The notes: a model not told the origin generated them from the sequence alone. DNA of 64,000 nucleotides from Brassicibacter mesophilus (GCF_050433385.1 NZ_JBNPXI010000009.1:62001-126000); one strand, 5' to 3'. Counted from the first letter of the stretch, positions 26,779 through 35,585 are shown. Numbers and translations are program-made.

Positions 26779-27087
26779 TTATATGTTCAATTCTTTTCTT
26801 ATTTCATCAGGTATATATTTTTTAACCTTGTTATTAACTTTATAAGCTTTTTCACAGAAGTCCTTGCTTCTATCTTTCTTAGGCATTAACTTCATATAAG
26901 AAGCATCTTGTCTAATGATCTCTAACAGTATTTCTTCATTTATCATATTTACTTTAATATAGTCAATAGCATCTTTATTCTCATTTATAGCTGTTAGTAT
27001 CATTAATTTATCAATGTATTTTTCAGGAACTTCCTTTATTAATAGTCCATTTTCTTTTACTTTTTCTAAATAGTTTTGGTAGTTCAT
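26779..27087 (-). CDS. DUF4116-like small protein
   Basis: 102 residues from ATG 27087 behind GGGAG. The C-terminal part, LLEIIRQDASYMKLMPKKDRSKDFCEKAYKVN, repeats the same helix-IP/MP-helix unit seen several times in the next protein, so it looks like a two-unit DUF4116-type protein. Probably a cut-down paralogue of 27144-28310. Confidence 0.65.
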   Translation of the reverse strand: MNYQNYLEKVKENGLLIKEVPEKYIDKLMILTAINENKDAIDYIKVNMINEEILLEIIRQDASYMKLMPKKDRSKDFCEKAYKVNNKVKKYIPDEIRKELNI

Positions 27088-27143
27088 AATTTTCATCTCC
27101 CATCTCTAGGTGATCTTACTCAATGACTTTATAAAAACTTCTT

Positions 27144-28310
27144 TTAACTAATAGATTCGATAAAAGTATCATAGCTATTAACTTCATCTGATAAGAACGA
27201 TAATTGTCCTTTATCTGTATTATTAATGAATTCTATGTAAAACTCTTTAGTTATATAATTTAATGGAACACTATAGATAGAATGTGGATCTAAAATAGAT
27301 GCTCGTAAACACAGCTCATATGTCTTAAATTTTTCTGGAATATTATTTAAAGCTACAGGATTTATTTCAACAATAGCATTAGCAATTTTTTCATTATATA
27401 ATTCCCCTGGTATGTATTGAATTATTTCATTATTAAAATCTATTGCCTTTATTATTATTTCTTCATTTTTAATCGTATCACTAAGTTTTGCAAATATGTA
27501 TTTGTCCTCAAATAAATCTAAATTTTTAACATAATATAAAAATTTCTCTTCATCAGGTATCATACCAATATCTATTTTATTTCTTAGTTCTTTTGGAATC
27601 ATTGAAAATAAAGTGTGATCAGCTTCTAATCCCTTTGTAGCTAATTCAACCATTTCTTCTTTATTCAAATGCTCATTTTCTATTATATCTTCCAAAGTTA
27701 CCCTTGGATCATTACTTAAACAAACCATATAAAAATCTTTATCTTTTAGTTCTTCTGAAATAGATGTTAATTCTATGTTATCAAAGTTAATGCTTATAGC
27801 ATCTAAACACAATTTTCTTTTGACCTCATTGCTTATATTTTCATCATCAAGAATCATTGAGTATGTAGAATTATTTAGTTTTATGGCCTCTTCATAGAAA
27901 TCTTGAGTTTTGTAGACTTCAGGAATATAGTCGTATGAATCAAATTCATTTGATTTAAAAGCTTCTAAACATAACTCTCTATTTTTCATTTCTTCTGGAA
28001 CAAATCTTAAATTAAAACCATCACTCTTAACAGCTTCCCAGAAGATTTCTTCATCTAATAAATTTTGGGGAATATATGCAATAGCTCTGCAGTCAACTTT
28101 CAAGGCTTCTATATAATCTTCCTTGGATTTTAGTTCATCTGGTTTGAATTTAAGTGGATTTTCTTTATACTTAAGAAAATCATAGTCACCAAGATGAATC
28201 TCTAAATAAGTTTTATAAACATCAATATCATTCATATCATAATCCATATACACAAGTGAAGGATTATCTTGTAAAGTTTTTATAATTTCTTCTGAAGTGT
28301 TTAATTTCAT
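27144..28310 (-). CDS. DUF4116 repeat protein
   Basis: 388 residues from ATG 28310 behind GGGGAG. At least six units of about 25-50 residues of the form (F/L)WEAVKSDGFNLRFVPEE, LCLEAFKSNEF..YDYIPE, DFYEEAIKLN, typical of DUF4116. Such arrays form helical solenoids for protein binding. No enzymatic motif. Together with 26779, 2444 and 58086 it makes a dispersed family in this element. Confidence 0.75.
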   Translation of the reverse strand: MKLNTSEEIIKTLQDNPSLVYMDYDMNDIDVYKTYLEIHLGDYDFLKYKENPLKFKPDELKSKEDYIEALKVDCRAIAYIPQNLLDEEIFWEAVKSDGFNLRFVPEEMKNRELCLEAFKSNEFDSYDYIPEVYKTQDFYEEAIKLNNSTYSMILDDENISNEVKRKLCLDAISINFDNIELTSISEELKDKDFYMVCLSNDPRVTLEDIIENEHLNKEEMVELATKGLEADHTLFSMIPKELRNKIDIGMIPDEEKFLYYVKNLDLFEDKYIFAKLSDTIKNEEIIIKAIDFNNEIIQYIPGELYNEKIANAIVEINPVALNNIPEKFKTYELCLRASILDPHSIYSVPLNYITKEFYIEFINNTDKGQLSFLSDEVNSYDTFIESIS

Positions 28311-28435
28311 TATCTTCTCCCCTTCGGATGATATTTTATTAACCATTTTGCACAATTATTATATCATACTTGTAGTTTAGTGTTATTATTGTTTATAATA
28401 TCAACATAACGAAATTTCTTCTTAGGGGGCATACT

Positions 28436-28690
28436 ATGAGCAGAAAAATAGATTTGAGTTTTGAGTATTATCAGGGTAGTGTAGATCTAACAAGTGAAAT
28501 AGAATTTCATAAATTTAAAAAATTTCTTAATGAGCATTCTGATATTATAGAAGCTCTTGATAATGAAGATTTTTTCATTGAAGAAGACTCTACCCTTCTG
28601 GCTGGTTATATTCAAGGTGATACTCTTTATATTGAGCTATATAATAAAGGTATCAATATTATACGAAATGAACCTAAAAAAGAAGTTTAA
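28436..28690 (+). CDS. Small acidic protein, plus strand
   Basis: 84 residues behind AGGGGGC. Acidic, with EALDNEDFFIEEDSTLLAGYIQGDTLYIELY. No family recognised. It lies divergent from the DUF4116 gene and convergent with 28745, so it is an isolated insert in a leftward gene array. Confidence 0.6.
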   Translation: MSRKIDLSFEYYQGSVDLTSEIEFHKFKKFLNEHSDIIEALDNEDFFIEEDSTLLAGYIQGDTLYIELYNKGINIIRNEPKKEV

Positions 28691-28706
28691 TATTAAACTT
28701 CTTTTT
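28676..28706. terminator. Bidirectional terminator
   Basis: Perfect 20-bp palindrome GAAGTTTAATATTAAACTTC flanked by A6 and T6. Confidence 0.85.
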
Positions 28707-28744
28707 TACTGTTTTCAATTATTTCTTTAGTAATCTTTATCTGA

Positions 28745-29413
28745 TTATAAAACATTTCCTGTAATTACTGCCACGGTAGATTCTATTGGATAACCTAGTA
28801 TTAGTCCATTTAAAACAAACATTGCATCTGAGATAGGATTAACATAGTCATAATCAGTAAGAAAATCTGATAATTCTTTATTAAATAGAATATTTAACTC
28901 CTCTTTATCTTCCTGATCTATGAGACTATATCCATATGATTTGCTCATAAGGTCATAAGATTCTAATAGAGCTTCTATATCGAATAGTTCTCTGATCTTT
29001 CCCTTATTTGCAATTCCTATTTCACAATGTCCTTCCCAAAAATGAGGTTTAACAAGATATTCTACACCTTTATCTTCTATCTTTTTAATATATGTATCTA
29101 CTTCTGCTTTTTCTACTACAATAAACCCTATTGGTTTTCTAGCTGTTAAAACAGCTTCTACTAATTTGTCACTATAATTACTATCTATAAAGTATATATT
29201 ATCCCAATTCAACATCGGTGTAGAAAAAGGAATCTCTACCTTTGGAAAACTGTATCTCAGGTTTAAATTTCCATTATACAGTCTTAATATATGAGATACC
29301 TTCTTATAATCCCTTCTATATATACCACTTAATCCTAATCCTTCCTCATTTCTATACTTTCCTTTATAAGGTCTATCCTTTTCTACCCACCCATTAATTG
29401 CTACTAAGTTCAT
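28745..29413 (-). CDS. Hypothetical protein
   Basis: 222 residues, soluble, mixed strand/helix. Starts MNLVAINGWVEKDRPYKGKYRNEEG; contains YFIDSNYSDKLVEAVLTARKPIGFIVVEK, an alpha/beta-like segment. No family recognised. Confidence 0.65.
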   Translation of the reverse strand: MNLVAINGWVEKDRPYKGKYRNEEGLGLSGIYRRDYKKVSHILRLYNGNLNLRYSFPKVEIPFSTPMLNWDNIYFIDSNYSDKLVEAVLTARKPIGFIVVEKAEVDTYIKKIEDKGVEYLVKPHFWEGHCEIGIANKGKIRELFDIEALLESYDLMSKSYGYSLIDQEDKEELNILFNKELSDFLTDYDYVNPISDAMFVLNGLILGYPIESTVAVITGNVL

Positions 29414-29639
29414 ATTATATCATTCCTCCTATTATTTAATCATTGGTTTTCATGTTAAAAGGGATGATCCTTCTTAAAAATCCTACATTACTATTTCTAA
29501 AGACTATAATTTCCTACCTAATTCAATTGTTCCAGCCTTTTAGAAATTAATGATTCTAAAAAGTAACCATTCCTTTTTGATTTGTATCCTTATACTATAA
29601 TGCAAATATTACAAATACTATTACTTTTTTCTTATACTT

Positions 29640-29717
29640 TTAACTTATTACTTGTTCTTCATTGACAATGTTCAATCCTTTAAATTGTCTTTTGTAATGT
29701 TTGAACATATATGTATC
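29640..29717 (-). pseudogene. Fragment of the DTYM-KHYK family
   Basis: Minus-strand codons read DTYMFKHYKRQFKGLNIVNEEQVIS then stop, matching the C-terminal block of the proteins at 19527 and 29958. Upstream in this frame a TGA follows almost at once, so only a tail is left. It lies 240 bases from the intact copy at 29958. Confidence 0.55.
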
Positions 29718-29766
29718 ATTTTTTCTTCAAATTCAACTAATATTTCTACTAATTTTTTGTATTTAT

Positions 29767-29928
29767 CTACCCTACGAGATCACCTTTATCAATCATTTCC
29801 ATCATTTTGTCTTTTGCTACTGATTTCGCTCCGTCCAAATTACCACTTAAATTATTTAGACAATCTAATAAAATTTCTCTACTCTCAATCTTATCAAATG
29901 CTATTTCTGATTTTTCCGTATAACTCAA
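29767..29928 (-). CDS. Small protein, 53 aa
   Basis: TTG 29928 behind AAGGAGCTGATTTAG, the same ribosome-site context as the gene at 3596. Encodes a helical SYTEKSEIAFDKIESREILL...KSVAKDKMMEMIDKGD. No family recognised. Lies just downstream of 29958-30176. Confidence 0.55.
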   Translation of the reverse strand: MSYTEKSEIAFDKIESREILLDCLNNLSGNLDGAKSVAKDKMMEMIDKGDLVG

Positions 29929-29957
29929 CTAAATCAGCTCCTTTTATTTTTTTTAAA

Positions 29958-30176
29958 TTAACAATTCTCAATATGTCTTTTATAGTGTTTTAACATATAT
30001 GTATCAATAGCTTTGAGGATATCCCCTGTATTTTGTAGCTTCATTCTTTTTAACTGATAATCCATTGCTCTACCCTTAAATTTATTATCTAATTTATAGT
30101 TTTGATCAACCCTTTCGTATCCTTTACGTTTTAGCTCTTGGATTTTGTCGAAGTTTACAATATTGTTCATAATCAT
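29958..30176 (-). CDS. Small protein, short paralogue of 19527
   Basis: 72 residues from ATG 30176 behind AAGGAGC. Keeps both ends of the 102-aa paralogue (KGYERVDQNYKL and DYQLKRMKLQNTGDILKAIDTYM) but lacks the ~30-residue middle. Preceded by the 18-bp palindrome at 30246. Confidence 0.7.
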   Translation of the reverse strand: MIMNNIVNFDKIQELKRKGYERVDQNYKLDNKFKGRAMDYQLKRMKLQNTGDILKAIDTYMLKHYKRHIENC

Positions 30177-30245
30177 TTTAAACCAGCTCCTTATCATTTG
30201 ATTTTTTTATTACGACCTTATTATTAATTAATGAAACTAATTTAG

Positions 30246-30263
30246 ATTCCATTAAAACAGAAT
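30246..30263 (-). promoter_or_regulatory. ATTCYRTTWWAAYRGAAT palindrome
   Basis: 70 bp upstream of the gene starting at 30176. Confidence 0.55.
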
Positions 30264-30277
30264 ATTAACTCGTAAAA

Positions 30278-30306
30278 AAGAAACTGCCCTTTGAGAACAG
30301 CTTCTT
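30278..30306 (-). terminator. Terminator
   Basis: AAGAAaCTG / CAGcTTCTT with a T-tract; ends the gene at 30328. Confidence 0.7.
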
Positions 30307-30327
30307 TAATCCTAACTTATTAATATC

Positions 30328-30873
30328 TTATCTATGGTCATTAAAAAATGTATTATCTTTAAATTCCTTTTCATTTTTAAACATATTTTCAATAGTTGTT
30401 TTAAGCAACTCTCCTATCGACTCTCTTATGTTTCCTTGTAACTCCATGAAGAAATCAATATCTGTTATATCAATATCTTCTACCTCTATCTCTGCTATTA
30501 AGTATACTAATGAAACTATCGTATAATATATTTTATCCTTATCATATTGACTAAGGTTTTTGTTAAAGTAGAGTTTTTTAAAGTCAATATACTCACTGAT
30601 CCTTATTTTAGCTGATATAAGGTCTATATTAGATACTATAGATTCTGGATTATCAATTAAAAACTCCTTATTTCTTAATGTTAATACTGGAAAGTAATTT
30701 CTATCCATTCTTATATTACAGTTATTACTAAAAAATTCTTCGTGACTAATGTTAAAATACTTACAAATACTTATAAAGTGGTAAGGTGTTAAAACAATCT
30801 CATTTTTTAGAAACTTTTCTTCAAACTGCATTGTGTCATTTACCATTTTAATTGTAAATTCTTCTCTCATCAT
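30328..30873 (-). CDS. Possible XRE-like DNA-binding protein
   Basis: About 181 residues from ATG 30873 behind AAAGGAG. Residues around 25-45 (LTPYHFISICKYFNISHEEFFSN) have the last two helices of an XRE/Cro-like domain, although the first helices are not clear. C-terminal acidic helical part. If it binds DNA it is a candidate regulator of one of the two promoter classes. Has the 18-bp palindrome upstream. Confidence 0.5.
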   Translation of the reverse strand: MMREEFTIKMVNDTMQFEEKFLKNEIVLTPYHFISICKYFNISHEEFFSNNCNIRMDRNYFPVLTLRNKEFLIDNPESIVSNIDLISAKIRISEYIDFKKLYFNKNLSQYDKDKIYYTIVSLVYLIAEIEVEDIDITDIDFFMELQGNIRESIGELLKTTIENMFKNEKEFKDNTFFNDHR

Positions 30874-30952
30874 AATAAACAACTCCTTTTAAATTTTTCA
30901 AGTTGATTTTTAACTTGATTAATTTAAAGATAACACTTTCAGTTAAATTACA

Positions 30953-30970
30953 ATTCCATCAAAACAGAAT
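30953..30970 (-). promoter_or_regulatory. ATTCYRTTWWAAYRGAAT palindrome
   Basis: 80 bp upstream of the gene at 30328; the leader between them resembles that of 3072-3596. Confidence 0.55.
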
Positions 30971-30993
30971 GTTTGAATTTATAGAATCAAAAA

Positions 30994-31020
30994 AAGAAAC
31001 TGTTTTTTAGACAGCTTCTT
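30994..31020 (-). terminator. Terminator
   Basis: AAGAAACTGT / ACAGcTTCTT with T-tract; overlaps the 3' end of the gene at 31007. Confidence 0.7.
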
Positions 31021-31492
31021 TCTTTTCATATTCCTTTATTAATCTAGATACGGTTTTAGGTAATTCTAATTTCTTAATCCTATAATTAATTTTGTCATAG
31101 TAATCTTTGTGTTTGCTAATACTTCCTTTTTTATATTTAGATCTGAATTCAACAATTATTTCATTTAATTCCTTTAGATTTTGTTTTCTATCTTCTACTA
31201 ATTTTAGAAATTCATCTTCATTAATAACTTCAAAATCAAATAAAAATCTTGGGCAATTACCTTTATAAAATTCTTTAATAGCTTCAAGTATCACTTTAAA
31301 ACTTTCTTTTTCTTCAGGATCTATTGTTTCCATTTCATTATCTATATCTTTAAATGTTTTAGGATCAAATCTTTCTTCTTCAGCTTCATTGTTTTTATTC
31401 TCAATAGCTTGTAAAGTCAAATAGGCAAATACTTCGCAAATCTCAGCTAAGATATATTCATCTCCGTAAAATATATATTTTTCTTCTTTCAT
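31007..31492 (-). CDS. Hypothetical acidic helical protein
   Basis: 161 residues from ATG 31492 behind AAAGGAG. Helical, very acidic in the middle, basic at the end (YYDKINYRIKKLELPKTVSRLIKEYEKK). No family recognised. First gene to the left of the repeat-rich non-coding block. Confidence 0.65.
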   Translation of the reverse strand: MKEEKYIFYGDEYILAEICEVFAYLTLQAIENKNNEAEEERFDPKTFKDIDNEMETIDPEEKESFKVILEAIKEFYKGNCPRFLFDFEVINEDEFLKLVEDRKQNLKELNEIIVEFRSKYKKGSISKHKDYYDKINYRIKKLELPKTVSRLIKEYEKKEAV

Positions 31493-31513
31493 GATCTTCA
31501 CTCCTTTCTTTAT

Positions 31514-31545
31514 AATGTTCATTTGTATACATTATATTATGCAGT
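31514..31545 (-). promoter_or_regulatory. GTT-N8-AAC-type promoter with TGCATA
   Basis: Minus strand ACTGCATAATATAATGTATAC; first half-site GTA. Drives 31007. Confidence 0.5.
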
Positions 31546-31571
31546 AACATATAAACTCATAACCTGAAGCC

Positions 31572-31893
31572 AAAACTTCGGAAAATGAGCTAATCAAATG
31601 ATAATGGGCATTACATAGGCAGATGCAAAACTTCGAAATTTATAATAAAAAGCTTTAAATATAGATAAATAGTATCTTACAGGAGATTTTTAAAAAACTT
31701 CGGAAAAAATTTCTTAACTTTAATTTTTCCAATGAAAAAACTTCGGAAAATCGACAAAAAAAGCTTGTAATTAAGTCTATATCTTTATTAGATGAACATT
31801 TTAACAAAACTTCGGAATCTTTAAGTATAAAGATCTTACTATAAGCCTTTGTAATCTACTTATAAAGAAGATTAGGGGTAATTCCGAAGTTTT
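31572..31893. repeat. AAAACTTCGGAA repeats
   Basis: Copies at 31572, 31627 (one base short), 31694, 31737 and 31806 in direct orientation, and an inverted copy at 31882-31893. Spacing is 43-76 bases and not helically phased. Iteron-like binding sites. Confidence 0.7.
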
Positions 31894-31969
31894 TAATTAA
31901 TACTTAAAGTTTTATACAATGATTTGGGGTATAGCATCTCTGCAACACTTATTAGTAAGTAGAAGGATT

Positions 31970-32230
31970 TAAAAATCTTAAAAAATGTATCTAATAAGCC
32001 TGATTACAGGATTTAGGAACATTTTTTTTAAAGTCTTAAAAAATCTTAAAAATCACTTCTACCCTTCATTAACACTAGATCCTAGTTGATTTTCAACAAG
32101 AATTAATACTGAAGGATCTTATTTTTATGTTTCAGTTCTTAAAGCCTTAAAAAGTCTTGAAATGTGAAGGTAATATAGTAATAGACAGGATTAGAATATA
32201 TTTTTTAGGAAAATCTTAAAAATTTTAAAA
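31970..32230. repeat. TCTTAAAAA repeats
   Basis: Units near 31976, 32034, 32044, 32146 and 32214; two are part of a longer imperfect repeat beginning ACAGGATT (about 31996 and 32192). Confidence 0.5.
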
Positions 32231-32422
32231 TTAAGATTTTTTTTAGGCTACTTTAAGCTAGTTATGAAGCGAATTAGAAGAAATTAAGATTTGTAATTGG
32301 GGGGTATATAATATAATGGGAATTATGTTAGGTAAATGAGGGTTTTAATGGGGGATTTCTTTTGAATTTACCTGAAAGATCTACCCTAGCATCTTTTAAA
32401 GAGGGGAAAAGGGGGGTTTTAA

Positions 32423-32765
32423 GTGAGAGAAAAAAATGACCCCAGAGAGTCCATACTCAAAGGAAAAGGGCCGTAACTTGCTTGACACAAATATACTTTA
32501 TACCCTATATTCTATCCCCTTAGTGTCAAGCAATGAGGACCCGAAGTGGAGTTTCAAAATCGCTTTTTATTTTGAAACGGAACGAAGCCCTTTAGGGTTT
32601 TCCGTAATCTGCCACGACTGTTAAGGAAGTGGCCGACTGATATATTCCCCACGAAACACTCGAAAACTTTTGTCTCGCTAGAGACATAAAGTTTTTGGTG
32701 GTGAGTGGATATGGAATATACAGGAGTATGGACACCCCACAGGTCTTCATCATTTTTTCTCTCAC
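32423..32765. ncRNA. Multi-helix structured element, 343 bases
   Basis: Closing helix GTGAGAG..ATGA (32423-32439) with 32750-32765, 16 bp and one bulge. Then GTCCATACTC (32449) with 32724-32733; hairpins TTGCTTGACAC (32478/32523), GTTTCAAAAT (32551/32569), AAGCCC (32585/32595), GCCAC (32611/32629); an arm TATATTCC (32641/32713), CACTC (32657/32703) and AAAACTTT..GTCTC (32663-32695). Nine helices in total, G+C higher than the surroundings. Strand unknown. Could be a large non-coding RNA or a DNA origin. Confidence 0.6.
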
Positions 32766-32950
32766 TTTTTCTACCACTTTTACTTTTTAACATTATTATA
32801 TGAATATTGAAATTTCCTATAATATACGTCATCTATCTTCATCATAAATGCTTTTTACGATGAAGACATTTTTAATCAAAAAACTAAAACGTATGAGAGT
32901 TTTTATGTCTCAGTAGAATAATCACTGATAAGAATTTTTACACTATAAAA

Positions 32951-32982
32951 GACAGTTTTACTGTTAAGTAAGAACTGTCTTT
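32951..32982 (+). terminator. Terminator-like hairpin right of the element
   Basis: AGACAGTT / AACTGTCT followed by TTTTTG on the plus strand. Confidence 0.65.
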
Positions 32983-33031
32983 TTGTGATAGAAAATCCTT
33001 TCCCCCTTTTCCCCTCTTTTTCTAACTCTTT

Positions 33032-33958
33032 TTAATTCAAATGAATATACCTTGTTGTATATTCATTTGGGAAATCCTCGGAGTATTCAGTGTAGAATAT
33101 TTGGTTTGTTTCAAGCTCTGAATCATATATGATATAAAAATTAGCATCTGGAGTATATTCATTAACTGGAGTTGTAAGTTTCCAAATTTCTTTCCCCTTA
33201 ATTGATCTTGAATCAAAATAGTCTTCAAAATATGGAAGGTCAATTGGTTGTATCTGCTCTCTTAAATATACTTTACTATGTTCAGGAATAACAACTGAAT
33301 CCTTAATTTTTACATTTTCAATCTGATAGTCTAAACTAGAATCTAAAAAACTGTATAAATAAAGTTCTTGGTCTCTTGTATAACTAATTAAATATTCATC
33401 TTCAACACTATTAATATCTTCAAATGCTAATGTAAGATTGTTTAAATCCTCTAGCAGATAATACAAATTTTCCTTCTCATCAGGATTGTTTTCTAAATAA
33501 TACTCTAATTGTTTTAAAGCTTTAACATATTTACCTTTGGAACTATAATCATAAATACTACTTAGTAGATCTTCCTTTGTTGCGGGAAGTCCTAAATTTC
33601 TTTTTTCAATTTCTTCTTCACTTCTCAATTTTTCATATTCTTCCTTACCTAATCCACTGTCAGTCAATCCACTGGTATCTTCATAATCAGAATCAATATA
33701 CTCTTCATCCGTTGTAATAATCAATTTTCCATTTTCATCTAAGTTCTCAGAATTAACCTTAATCTCTTCTTTGAAAATAGCACTTTTAATCAAGATAACT
33801 GATACTGAAATCAATGAAAAAATGATTAAACCAATTACAATATAAATTCCTATTCCCAACTTCTTTTTTTCCTTAGATTCGCTTACTTTTTCATATAAGT
33901 CTTGGTTATCTTCCTCCACCTCAATATTTTGCTCTTTTCCTTTTTCCTCTTTCATCAC
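33032..33958 (-). CDS. Single-pass membrane protein
   Basis: 308 residues: a charged cytoplasmic N-terminus of about 33 residues, one membrane segment (LGIGIYIVIGLIIFSLISVSVILI), then an acidic linker and a ~170-residue extracellular domain. This bitopic N-in layout resembles VirB8/TcpC-like or other T4SS scaffold proteins, but no sequence motif confirms it. Confidence 0.6.
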   Translation of the reverse strand: MMKEEKGKEQNIEVEEDNQDLYEKVSESKEKKKLGIGIYIVIGLIIFSLISVSVILIKSAIFKEEIKVNSENLDENGKLIITTDEEYIDSDYEDTSGLTDSGLGKEEYEKLRSEEEIEKRNLGLPATKEDLLSSIYDYSSKGKYVKALKQLEYYLENNPDEKENLYYLLEDLNNLTLAFEDINSVEDEYLISYTRDQELYLYSFLDSSLDYQIENVKIKDSVVIPEHSKVYLREQIQPIDLPYFEDYFDSRSIKGKEIWKLTTPVNEYTPDANFYIIYDSELETNQIFYTEYSEDFPNEYTTRYIHLN

Positions 33959-33972
33959 ACCTCACCTCCTGA

Positions 33973-34743
33973 TTATCTGTTAATATCTCGTCTTCTTCTG
34001 TCAACACGTTCGCTTCTAAAATCATTGATGTTTGTAATTTTTACACTTTCAATTTTTGACACTATAATTTCGTTTTTAAATTCCAAGCTTTCTAATGTTC
34101 TTAAATTACTTTCAATCATATCTATGTAAGCATCTTCTTTCTTGATGATCTTATTAATAAGAATAGTAATTAATATTCCAATGAAAAAAGCCCCAGTATT
34201 AATTAATTCAAAATAATTAATAGTATGATAAAGAACTGTTATAAACGAAAGTATATAAATAACTCCTGGTAAATAAAGATCATTTATCTTACAACCAAAA
34301 TACTTATCATATATTCCTTTTCTGTTTTTTCTATAACCAAAAAAAGAACTAATTAATAAACTTGCTCCCAATAAAAAATAAAGAATAATATCATCTAAAT
34401 ATTCAAGCTCAAATATTACATGAGCCATTGTAAATAATAAGCCTACTGTAATGATCATAGCAATTAGATTAAAAATACTATCAATTTGAACTAATCGTTT
34501 GATTGTAGATAATTTATAATCCTCAGCTTGCTCTTTACTAAAGTCTTCTACATCAATATTTGACAATTGTTTAATATTTTTTTTCTCAATTTTTCTCGGA
34601 AATTTATATTTTATCTCAACAAGATTATTCTTAATTATTTTTAAGTCTTCTTTGAATTCAGGTTTGTTTGCATCATCAATAATGAAATTATATAAATGGT
34701 TTTCATAATAACCATAATTTGTTTTAAAAAATCCTTTATACAT
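33973..34743 (-). CDS. Four-segment membrane protein
   Basis: 256 residues from ATG 34743 behind GGAGGTG. A ~95-residue soluble N-terminus is followed by four membrane segments (FNLIAMIITVGLLFTMAHVIF, DIILYFLLGASLLISSFFGY, VIYILSFITVLYHTI, TGAFFIGILITILI), then a basic tail. Its stop lies 15 bases before the start of 33032-33958, so they are co-transcribed and may work together. Confidence 0.65.
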   Translation of the reverse strand: MYKGFFKTNYGYYENHLYNFIIDDANKPEFKEDLKIIKNNLVEIKYKFPRKIEKKNIKQLSNIDVEDFSKEQAEDYKLSTIKRLVQIDSIFNLIAMIITVGLLFTMAHVIFELEYLDDIILYFLLGASLLISSFFGYRKNRKGIYDKYFGCKINDLYLPGVIYILSFITVLYHTINYFELINTGAFFIGILITILINKIIKKEDAYIDMIESNLRTLESLEFKNEIIVSKIESVKITNINDFRSERVDRRRRDINR

Positions 34744-34763
34744 TTTAACACCTCCACATATTA

Positions 34764-34806
34764 TTAATGTTTTTATATTAACTTTATATTTATAATATAT
34801 GCACAT
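34764..34806 (-). promoter_or_regulatory. GTT-N8-AAC promoter with TGCATA
   Basis: Minus strand TGTGCATATATTATAAATA then TAAAGTT-N8-AAC; drives 33973. Confidence 0.6.
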
Positions 34807-34837
34807 CTTACTATATATATCAGCTAAGAGCAACAAA

Positions 34838-34857
34838 AGAGAGGTCTAAGCCTCTCT
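34838..34857 (-). terminator. Terminator
   Basis: AGAGAGG / CCTCTCT then TTTTG; ends the gene at 34846. Confidence 0.75.
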
Positions 34858-35568
34858 AGTGTATTTACGAAATAAGGATTCAAACTGTTCACTTTTCTCT
34901 TGTTCTTTTATCAATTTATTGTCTTCAATAAACTTATTGTAGGAATGATAAATAGATGTAATTGCAAGATATAATTCTTTAAACTCATCTTTATTAGATT
35001 TTGATATATAATCTTCAGGTGGCACTGACCCAAGACTCTTAAACGTGCTTACCCATTCATAAGTAATTGCTTTTAGTTCTTCAATATAAGGTTTTATTTT
35101 CTCATTTAATATTTTTTCTCTATCTTCCTTAGATACCTTTTGTTGATATTCATAAGATTTAAGAAGTAACTCTTTTAGTCCAAAAGCCTCGATATAATTA
35201 TTCTTAGTTTTAAAATCACTATTTATCAAACTCGAATAGAAAAGATTTAATGGATCTATTCTACATTCAATTGTAGAAGGGATATAATCAATCTCTTTAA
35301 ACATTCTTGTCCAATATTCAACCACAAAATTATGATCAATATTTCTTCTTACAAAATCTTCTTTAGCCCGTGTTCCCTTATTTATATTCAATTTATTTTT
35401 CCTTTGGCTATACTCATCTTCTCCAAACAGATCTATAATACACTCCTTTAAACTTGGATATGTCTCTAAAATTTTTCCATGCAATGCTCTTTTAAAATGT
35501 GATGTAGATGGAATAAATCCATATTCGCTTTTTAGTTCTTCTAATTGTTCTCTAATTATTTTTTTCAT
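34846..35568 (-). CDS. Protein with three helical repeats, HNH-associated-repeat-like
   Basis: 240 residues. Three units share helix, then G/D-x-(I/V)P(S/P), then helix: SEYGFIPSTSHFKRAL, FKEIDYIPSTIECRID and FKSLGSVPPEDYISKS. This is the layout of homing-endonuclease-associated DNA-binding repeats, but no nuclease domain is present. A DNA-binding role is plausible (inference). Starts ATG 35568 behind GGAGAG. Confidence 0.5.
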   Translation of the reverse strand: MKKIIREQLEELKSEYGFIPSTSHFKRALHGKILETYPSLKECIIDLFGEDEYSQRKNKLNINKGTRAKEDFVRRNIDHNFVVEYWTRMFKEIDYIPSTIECRIDPLNLFYSSLINSDFKTKNNYIEAFGLKELLLKSYEYQQKVSKEDREKILNEKIKPYIEELKAITYEWVSTFKSLGSVPPEDYISKSNKDEFKELYLAITSIYHSYNKFIEDNKLIKEQEKSEQFESLFRKYTREA

Positions 35569-35585
35569 AAACTCTCTCCTCCTTC

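Larger units (their letters stand above)
32398..33019. repeat. 18-bp perfect inverted repeat bounding the structured element
   Basis: AAAGAGGGGAAAAGGGGG at 32398-32415 is matched by its exact complement at 33002-33019. Together they enclose 622 bp with no gene. Confidence 0.75.
31546..33031. other. 1.5-kb non-coding block, candidate origin
   Basis: No believable gene. Contains six AAAACTTCGGAA-type repeats (31572-31893), repeated TCTTAAAAA units (31970-32230), G-tracts (32299-32416), the multi-helix element (32423-32765), an 18-bp inverted repeat (32398/33002) and a terminator (32951-32982). The density of sites suggests an origin of replication or transfer, or a non-coding RNA locus. Confidence 0.5.

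Noticed and set aside
32554..32832. 92-aa minus-strand frame over the structured element
   Set aside because: Its codons coincide with base-paired stems, there is no ribosome site, and the sequence does not look like a protein.
32398..33019. Insertion sequence or MITE bounded by the 18-bp inverted repeat
   Set aside because: No clear target-site duplication at the ends and no second copy in the window; the element's nested pairing fits an RNA or origin better. Not fully excluded.
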